Of a DNA stretch of 64,000 bases, positions 58,681-64,000 are shown one piece after another. The position numbers and the translations under genes are program-made. The DNA is taken from NCBI RefSeq assembly GCF_000721235.1, contig NZ_JOFH01000002.1:186001-250000 (forward strand). Reading direction: 5' to 3'. The number at the start of each line of letters is the position of its first letter. Within the stretch, counting starts at the first letter, position 1. Under the pieces are notes generated by a model that made no database searches, was not told the origin of the DNA, and saw nothing but the letters and a program-made list of their open reading frames with translations. Source of the stretch: Streptomyces olivaceus (GTDB lineage: Bacteria > Actinomycetota > Actinomycetes > Streptomycetales > Streptomycetaceae).

Positions 58681-59906
58681 ACGACGCCCTCCTCACGCAG
58701 CTCCTTGACGTCGGCCGGGGAGAGCCCGAGACCGGTCAGCACCTCCTCGGTGTCCGCGCCGTGCGGGCGGCCCGCCCAGCGGATCGCGCCCGGGGTGGCG
58801 GAGAGCCGGAAGAGGACGTTCTGCATGCGCAGCGGTCCCAGCTCCGGGTCGTCGACGGTCGTGACCGTGTCGAGGGCCCGGTACTGCGGGTCGTCCATCA
58901 CGTCCCGCACGTCCTGCACCGGCGCGACCGCCGCCTCGGCCTTCTCGAAGGCGGCGAGCACGTCGGCGCGGGTGTGCCGGGCGATCCAGTCGCCGACCGC
59001 CGCGTCGAGCACGTCGGCGTGCCGGGCCCGCTCGGCGCCGGTCGCGAACCAGGGCTCGTCGATCAGCTCCGGGCGGCCCACCAGGCGCATCACGCGCTCC
59101 GCGATCGACTGGGCCGAGGTGGAGACGGCGACCCAGGTGCCGTCGGCGGTGCGGTAGGTGTTGCGCGGGGCGTTGTTCTGGGAGCGGTTGCCGGTGCGCG
59201 GCTGGACGTGGCCGAGCTGGTCGTACCAGGTGGGCTGCGGGCCGAGAACGGTGAGGATCGGCTCGATGATCGCCATGTCGACGACCTGGCCCTCGCCGGT
59301 GCGCTCCCGCGCGGACAGCGCGGTCATCACGGCGTACGCCGTCGCCAGGGCCGCGATCGAGTCGGCGAGGCCGAACGGCGGCAGCGTCGGGGGCCCGTCG
59401 GGCTCGCCGGTCGTCGCCGCGAAGCCGCTCATGGCCTCGGCGAGGGTGCCGAAGCCGGGGCGGCGCGCGTAGGGCCCGAACTGCCCGAAGCCGGTGACCC
59501 GGGTGAGGACCAGGCGCGGATTGACCGCGGACAGCTCCTCCCAGCCCAGGTCCCACTTCTCCAGGGTGCCGGGACGGAAGTTCTCGACGACGACGTCCGC
59601 GGTGGCGGCCAGCCGCAGCAGCGTGGCGCGGCCCGCGGGCCTGGACAGGTCCAGGGTGATCGCGCTCTTGTTGCGGCCCAGCACCTTCCACCACAGGCCG
59701 ACCCCGTCCTTCGACGGGCCGTGGCCCCGCGACGGGTCGGGCCGGGTGGGGTGCTCGACCTTGATCACCTCGGCGCCGAAGTCGCCCAGCATGGTGGCGG
59801 CGAGCGGGCCCGCGAAGAGGGTGGCGAGGTCGAGCACCCGCAGGCCGGTGAGGGGACCGGGCAGGGGAGGCTCGGCGGTCGGGGGAGGGGCGGCGGGCTC
59901 GGTCAT
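58677..59906 (-). CDS. CaiB/BaiF class III CoA-transferase
   Basis: 409 aa. The fold signature LRVLDLATLFAGPLAATMLGDFGAEVIKVE (in two parts, about 22-50), VVENFRPGTLEKW, and the likely catalytic Asp in FGLADSIAAL (about residue 190) are present. It moves CoA between carboxylic acids. ATG 59906 overlaps the upstream glycohydrolase stop, and the stop overlaps the CitE-like gene. The pairing suggests a CoA-activated acid that is later cleaved. Confidence 0.92.
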   Translation of the reverse strand: MTEPAAPPPTAEPPLPGPLTGLRVLDLATLFAGPLAATMLGDFGAEVIKVEHPTRPDPSRGHGPSKDGVGLWWKVLGRNKSAITLDLSRPAGRATLLRLAATADVVVENFRPGTLEKWDLGWEELSAVNPRLVLTRVTGFGQFGPYARRPGFGTLAEAMSGFAATTGEPDGPPTLPPFGLADSIAALATAYAVMTALSARERTGEGQVVDMAIIEPILTVLGPQPTWYDQLGHVQPRTGNRSQNNAPRNTYRTADGTWVAVSTSAQSIAERVMRLVGRPELIDEPWFATGAERARHADVLDAAVGDWIARHTRADVLAAFEKAEAAVAPVQDVRDVMDDPQYRALDTVTTVDDPELGPLRMQNVLFRLSATPGAIRWAGRPHGADTEEVLTGLGLSPADVKELREEGVV

Positions 59907-61276
59907 GGGCGGGTGGCCTCCCGGTGGGTGAGGTGGGCGAGGGCGTCGAAGCCGGTGCCGTCGAAGTCGCCGACGGAGGTGGCCAGGCGGTTCTTGAGCG
60001 GGGCGGTCCAGTGCTCGGGCAGGGCGGCGGGCGACCCGGCGAGGAGCCCGGCGACGCAGCCCGCGGTGGCGCCGTTGCTGTCGGTGTCCCAGCCGCCGGA
60101 CACGGCACGCGCGACGGAGCCGGTGAAGTCGCCGTCCGCGTGGGTGAGGGCGGCGGCGATCAGCGCGGTGTTCGGGACGGCGTGCACCCAGTGGTGGGCG
60201 GGGGAGTGGACGGCGTGCAGTTCGTCCACGACCGTGTCGAAGTCGGCGTGCGCGGCGGCGAGTCGGACGGCGTGCCGGACGGCCGCGGCCAGGCGGGAGC
60301 CGTCCGGCACGACCGTGAGGCCGGCGCGCAGACAGGCGTGGACGTCGGCGGCGCCGGCCGCGGCGGTGGCGATGACGGCCGCCGCGAACATCGCCGCGTA
60401 GACGCCGTTGGCGGTGTGGGTGAGGACCGCGTCCCGGTGCGCCTGAGCGGCGGCCGCGGCCGGGTCGCCCGGGTTGGTCCAGCCGTGCACGTCGGCGCGG
60501 ATCAGGGCGCCGATCCACTCGCGGAAGGGGTTGTGGCGGCGGGCGGTCTCCGGGGGCTCGACGCCGGTCAGGAGGTTGCGGTAGGCGGCGCGCTCGGCGG
60601 TGAAGGTGCGGCCCGCCGGCAGCTCGTCGAGCCAGACCCGGGCGACGTCGGCGGTGGTGAAGGACCTGCCGTGGCGGCGCAGGAGCAGGAGGTTGAGCAG
60701 GGGGTAGTTGAGGTCGTCGTCCTCGGGCATGCCGTCGATGTTCTCGGCGAGGGAGGTCGGCGCGGAGCGGCGGTTCCAGGGGTACGCGGCGAGCAGGTCG
60801 CGGGGAATGCCCCGGGCGGTGAAGTACGAGGTCGGGGGCCAGTTGCCGGTGGCGCCGGCGAGGCGGCGGATGCCGGTGAGGGGAAGCTTCTCGACGGGTT
60901 TGCCGAGGAGGCAGCCGGCGGCCCGGCCCAGCCAGGCGGCCTCCAGCCGGGCCGGGGACACGGACGCGGCGGGCCGGGACGCGGCGGGAGGGGGCGGCCA
61001 GTCGGGGCACAGGGCCCTGATCCGGTCGAGGGCCGTCGGCTCGGCGTCCGCCGACGGGCTGGGCAGGCGGGCCAGTTCGTCCAGGAGGTCCTCCGCCAGG
61101 GCGCGGAGGCGGGCAGGGGCGGGCCGGTCGGACGCGCCGGCCCGGAGCGGCGCCTCGCCGCCGCCCGCAGCCCGCCAGCGGGCCGCGACCGCCGACGCGT
61201 CACGGCCGTCGAGGCCGGCCTGGCGCAGCTCGTGGCCGACCAGGTCCTCCGGCTGCACCCAGGTCAGCCGGAGCAT
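59903..61276 (-). CDS. ADP-ribosylglycohydrolase-family protein A
   Basis: 457 aa. The DraG/ARH-type core starts about residue 115 (AAWLGRAAGCLLGKPVEKLP), with metal site NIDGMPEDDDLNYPLL and C-terminal GGWDTDSNGATAGCVAGLLAG, both intact. The first 110 residues are family-atypical. Members remove ADP-ribose from proteins, nucleotides or small molecules; the substrate is unknown. It overlaps both neighbours, 13 nt with gene B and 4 nt with CaiB. Confidence 0.9.
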   Translation of the reverse strand: MLRLTWVQPEDLVGHELRQAGLDGRDASAVAARWRAAGGGEAPLRAGASDRPAPARLRALAEDLLDELARLPSPSADAEPTALDRIRALCPDWPPPPAASRPAASVSPARLEAAWLGRAAGCLLGKPVEKLPLTGIRRLAGATGNWPPTSYFTARGIPRDLLAAYPWNRRSAPTSLAENIDGMPEDDDLNYPLLNLLLLRRHGRSFTTADVARVWLDELPAGRTFTAERAAYRNLLTGVEPPETARRHNPFREWIGALIRADVHGWTNPGDPAAAAAQAHRDAVLTHTANGVYAAMFAAAVIATAAAGAADVHACLRAGLTVVPDGSRLAAAVRHAVRLAAAHADFDTVVDELHAVHSPAHHWVHAVPNTALIAAALTHADGDFTGSVARAVSGGWDTDSNGATAGCVAGLLAGSPAALPEHWTAPLKNRLATSVGDFDGTGFDALAHLTHREATRP

Positions 61277-62520
61277 CCCGCGTCCTCCACCGCCGCGCAC
61301 GCGTCCCCGATCGCGGCGAACGCCCGCTCGTGGGCGCGGCGCTTGCGCACGTCCCGCTCGAACACCTCGCGGGCGACGCCGGTGAGCACCGCGGCCGGCT
61401 CCCACAGGTCCAGGCGGCTGGCCTCCGCGACGGTCTTGGCCCACTCCTCCGGTACGGGCGAGCCCAGCGCGCCGGACAGCGCGCCCGCCATGGTGGCGAT
61501 GGAGTCGCAGTCGCGGCCGTAGTTGACCGCGCCGAGCACCGCGTGCCGGAAGTCGCCGCCGGAGACCAGCAGCATGCCGAGGGCGACGGGCAGTTCCTCG
61601 ATCGTGTGCAGGCGCGAGGGCCGGCGGGCGCCGAGCGAGGGCGCGCGGTAGTCGGGACCCACCGTGTCGTACGGCGCCACCGCCTCGCGCAGCGGAACCA
61701 GCGCCGACTCGAAGTCCGAGTGGCGCGCGGCGACTTCGCAGACCGCCTCGATCGCGGCCCGGGTGCCGTCCTTGGCCAGGGACAGCGCCGCCGCCACCAC
61801 CGACTCCGGGGTCGCCCCCGGCGCGCAGGCCGCCGCCACCGCCGCCGCGAACACGCCCGCCGCCTCCCGGCCGTACGACGACTGGTGCGCGCCCGCGACG
61901 TCCAGCGCCTCGGCGTAGGCGCCGGCCGGGTGGGCGGCGTTGACCAGGCCGACCGGGGCCATGTACATCGCGGCGCCGCAGTTGACGATGTTGCCGGTGC
62001 CGGCCTCGCGGGGGTCCACGTGGCCGTAGTGGATCCGCGCCACGAGCCACTTCTCCGCGAGGAAGATCCGCTGGAGGGGAAGGGCGTCCGCCTCCAGCTC
62101 CGGGATCCAGCGGGGGGTGGTCAGCAGGTCCGGGACCAGGTGGTCGGCGACCGCGTAGGCGTCGAGGTGGTCGCGGACCGTGGCGTAGACCCGTACCAGC
62201 GCGTGCGTCATCAGGGTGTCGTCGGTGACGTGTCCGTCGCCCTTGTGGTACGGCGCGAGGGGGCGGGCGGTGCGCCAGTCGGCGCCGTGCCAGGGGCCGA
62301 CGACGCCGTGGATCCGGCCGCCGTGGCGTTCGAGGATCTGGTCGGGGGAGTAGCCCTCGACCGGGCCGCCGAGCGCGTCGCCGACGGCCGCGCCGACCAG
62401 GGCGCCGGTGACACGCTCGGCCAGGCTCGCCGTGCCGGTCCGTGTGGTGCCGGGCTGTGCTGTGCCCGGGTGTGCTGTGCCGGGCCGTGCTGTGCCGGCC
62501 TGGGGGGTGCGGGGTGTCAT
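61264..62520 (-). CDS. ADP-ribosylglycohydrolase-family protein B
   Basis: 418 aa. ALVGAAVGDALGGPVEGYS begins the fold, then GHVTDDTLMTHALV (first metal site), TGNIVNCGAAMYMAPVGL, and NYGRDCDSIATMAGALSGAL (second metal site). It is the most canonical of the three. The N-terminus (residues 8-27) is a GTAxP repeat. ATG 62520 overlaps the upstream gene C stop (ATGA). Confidence 0.92.
   Translation of the reverse strand: MTPRTPQAGTARPGTAHPGTAQPGTTRTGTASLAERVTGALVGAAVGDALGGPVEGYSPDQILERHGGRIHGVVGPWHGADWRTARPLAPYHKGDGHVTDDTLMTHALVRVYATVRDHLDAYAVADHLVPDLLTTPRWIPELEADALPLQRIFLAEKWLVARIHYGHVDPREAGTGNIVNCGAAMYMAPVGLVNAAHPAGAYAEALDVAGAHQSSYGREAAGVFAAAVAAACAPGATPESVVAAALSLAKDGTRAAIEAVCEVAARHSDFESALVPLREAVAPYDTVGPDYRAPSLGARRPSRLHTIEELPVALGMLLVSGGDFRHAVLGAVNYGRDCDSIATMAGALSGALGSPVPEEWAKTVAEASRLDLWEPAAVLTGVAREVFERDVRKRRAHERAFAAIGDACAAVEDAGCSG
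62443..62502 (-). repeat. 15-nt tandem repeat coding GTAxP at the start of gene B
   Basis: Several 15-nt units of type GGCACAGCNNGCCCG on the minus strand encode GTARP, GTAHP, GTAQP and then GTTRT. The reading frame is kept, so the array can change length freely. It is outside the catalytic fold. Confidence 0.7.
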
Positions 62521-63992
62521 GCCGTACGTCCTTCTTCGTGCGGGGTCCGGTGGTCCACGAGGTGGTCCTCGGAGTGGTCCTCGGGGCGGGACGAGTGGGT
62601 GGCGTGCAGGAGGCCGGCGAGTTCGACGAGGTCGGTGCCGGACAGGCGGGGCAGGGTGCAGCCGGGGAGGGTGCGGCAGGTGTCCCGCCAGGACGCGGGG
62701 ACCGAGGCGCCGCCGCCGAGCGCGCCGGTGAGGGCGCCCGCCAGCGCGGGGGCGGAGTCCGCGACCCTGGACAGGCAGGCCGCCGCCGGGACCGCCTCCG
62801 CGATGCGGCCGCGCGCGGCGGTGGCCAGCGCGAGGGCGACCGGGACGGTCTCGGCGGCGGCGATGCCGTAGCTGTAGACGTGGTCGACGATGCGGTGTTC
62901 GAGGAGCGGGACGAGGGCGAAGGTGCTCTCGGTCTCCGCCGCGAGGGCCAGGGCCTGACGGGCATTGCGGCCGATCTCCGTCCCCTCGGGGAGCTCGGCG
63001 AGCGCGGCCGTCACACAGGCGTCCACGTCGGCGCCGCCGAGGGCGCGGGCCAGCGCCGCCGCCATGGCGCGGGCGCCGTGCACGCCGTCGCCGTCCTGGG
63101 TGTAGCGGGCGTCGAACTCCGCGAGGTCGGCCGCGGGGCGCGGGGCGCCCGGGTGGGCGACGGCCAGGACGCAGGCCCTGACGCAGGCGGCGTCGTCGAA
63201 GTAGTGCGGGTTGTCGTGACCGGTGGCGGGTGGGCGCAGGCCGGTGGCGAGGTTGCCGAGCCCGGCCCGGACCGAGATGCGGGCGCGCAGCGGCAGTACC
63301 GCGGACTCGGCCTCCGGGGCGCGTTCCGTCGCCGCGGCGACCTCGCTCGCGATCGCGTTCCAGGTCAGGTCGATCGCGGCCCGCATCCGCCGGTCCCGGC
63401 TCAGGTCCCCGAGCGCGCTGTCGTCCCCGGCCCGCAGCACCGCCTCCGCCGCGAACGCCGCCCACTCGGCGTCGTCGGAGGGGCCGAGGCGCAGCGGCTC
63501 CGGGGGCTGGTTCAGGGCGATGGGCACGGGGAGCGTGGTGGTCGCATTCAGCTCGGCGAAGGTGTCCAGCTCGCGGGTGAGCCGGCGCGTCCACTCCGGC
63601 ATCCGGACGGCCCGGTGCCGGGCGGCGGGCCATCCCGCGGCGTCCCCGGCCGCGAGCCCGAGGAGCAGCCCCTCGACGCGGTCGCGGCGGAGCGGGGCAC
63701 GGTACGGCGCGCGGACCCCGTACTCCGGCCCGGGACGCCGCCCGCCGCGGGCCGCCCGGCTGCCGGGGCGTTCGGCGTGCTGCCCGTTCTGGGCGGGTGG
63801 CGCGTGTTCGGGGTGTTGTTCGTCCCGGGCGGGTGCCGCTTGCCCAGGGCACTGACCGCCTCCGCCGGGGACCGCGGCACCGGGTCCGGCGGAGACCGCC
63901 TCGCCGCCCCCGCTGGGGCCCGGCTCCCCGGGTTCGCCCGGTGGCTCGACGTACGCCGTGGTGACGGCCGCCGCGACGTGTGCCGTGGTCAC
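62517..63992 (-). CDS. ADP-ribosylglycohydrolase-family protein C, degenerate (5' end uncertain)
   Basis: About 491 aa if GTG 63992 is used; the frame stays open to the window edge, so the true start may be elsewhere. The Ala/Pro/Gly-rich first 95 residues are probably untranslated or disordered. The core begins VEGLLLGLAAGDAAGWP with GPSDDAEWAAF as first metal site. At the second site, VADSAPALAGALTGAL (VADS at 62754-62765) replaces the usual DxD(S/T), so the first Asp is missing and activity may be altered. First gene of the five-gene operon within view. Confidence 0.82.
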   Translation of the reverse strand: MTTAHVAAAVTTAYVEPPGEPGEPGPSGGGEAVSAGPGAAVPGGGGQCPGQAAPARDEQHPEHAPPAQNGQHAERPGSRAARGGRRPGPEYGVRAPYRAPLRRDRVEGLLLGLAAGDAAGWPAARHRAVRMPEWTRRLTRELDTFAELNATTTLPVPIALNQPPEPLRLGPSDDAEWAAFAAEAVLRAGDDSALGDLSRDRRMRAAIDLTWNAIASEVAAATERAPEAESAVLPLRARISVRAGLGNLATGLRPPATGHDNPHYFDDAACVRACVLAVAHPGAPRPAADLAEFDARYTQDGDGVHGARAMAAALARALGGADVDACVTAALAELPEGTEIGRNARQALALAAETESTFALVPLLEHRIVDHVYSYGIAAAETVPVALALATAARGRIAEAVPAAACLSRVADSAPALAGALTGALGGGASVPASWRDTCRTLPGCTLPRLSGTDLVELAGLLHATHSSRPEDHSEDHLVDHRTPHEEGRTA

Positions 63993-64000
63993 GGCCGCGC

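Overview
This 64 kb window is GC-rich chromosomal DNA from an actinomycete, almost certainly a Streptomyces. The evidence is the codon bias, the frequent GTG/TTG starts, the murE-murF-mraY-murD-ftsW-murG-ftsQ-ftsZ cluster followed by pgeF-yggS-sepF-ylmG-divIVA, the dual-function HisA/PriA type isomerase, and a trpC-trpM-trpB-trpA order. The species cannot be read from the sequence. Gene order matches, as far as I recall, the core region of Streptomyces chromosomes. I see no prophage, IS element, tRNA, rRNA or CRISPR array.

Layout. (1) 1-14.3 kb, + strand: peptidoglycan precursor synthesis (murE partial, murF, mraY, murD, murG), division proteins (ftsW, ftsQ, ftsZ, sepF) and polar growth (divIVA). 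Many genes overlap by 4 nt. A 288-nt regulatory gap with two inverted repeats precedes ftsZ. (2) 14.5-17.9 kb, - strand: ileS behind a T-box leader that looks translational. Its HIGH motif is rearranged to GAHH. (3) 18.2-22.9 kb, + strand: a DksA/TraR-type zinc-finger protein with a basic tail, lspA, an RluA-family pseudouridine synthase, a GNAT and a CPA1 antiporter. (4) 22.9-27.9 kb: an MscS channel, an alpha/beta hydrolase, a membrane-anchored DsbA-like protein, an unknown membrane protein and a DUF2252 protein. (5) 28-36.2 kb: dnaE, a 55-aa basic protein, an NYN-domain protein, an ABC exporter pair and a DUF2567 membrane protein. (6) 36.2-40.6 kb: two copies of a 113-bp intergenic repeat around a three-gene - strand operon (unknown, Lon N-terminal domain, YbaK) and a beta-helix membrane protein.

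(7) 40.7-49 kb: histidine operon hisD-hisC-hisB-(54-aa membrane protein)-hisH-hisA(priA)-ridA-hisF, then an MFS transporter, a TIGR03085 protein on the other strand, and hisI. (8) 49-56 kb: tryptophan genes trpE, a Trp-associated membrane protein, an HGxxPAAW protein, a DUF2752 protein, trpC, trpM, trpB, trpA. No trpF is present; HisA/PriA probably supplies that step, so the his and trp clusters are functionally linked. (9) 55.9-57.7 kb: a second DsbA-like protein and lgt. (10) 57.9-64 kb, - strand: five genes joined by start/stop overlaps, namely three different ADP-ribosylglycohydrolase-family proteins, a CaiB/BaiF CoA-transferase and a CitE-like lyase. This is the least understood and most interesting module.

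Perfect hairpin terminators separate many of the transcription units. The strongest points for follow-up are the GAHH IleRS with its T-box, the triple ADP-ribosylglycohydrolase/CoA operon, the two very small genes, and the inverted repeats upstream of ftsZ and hisD.
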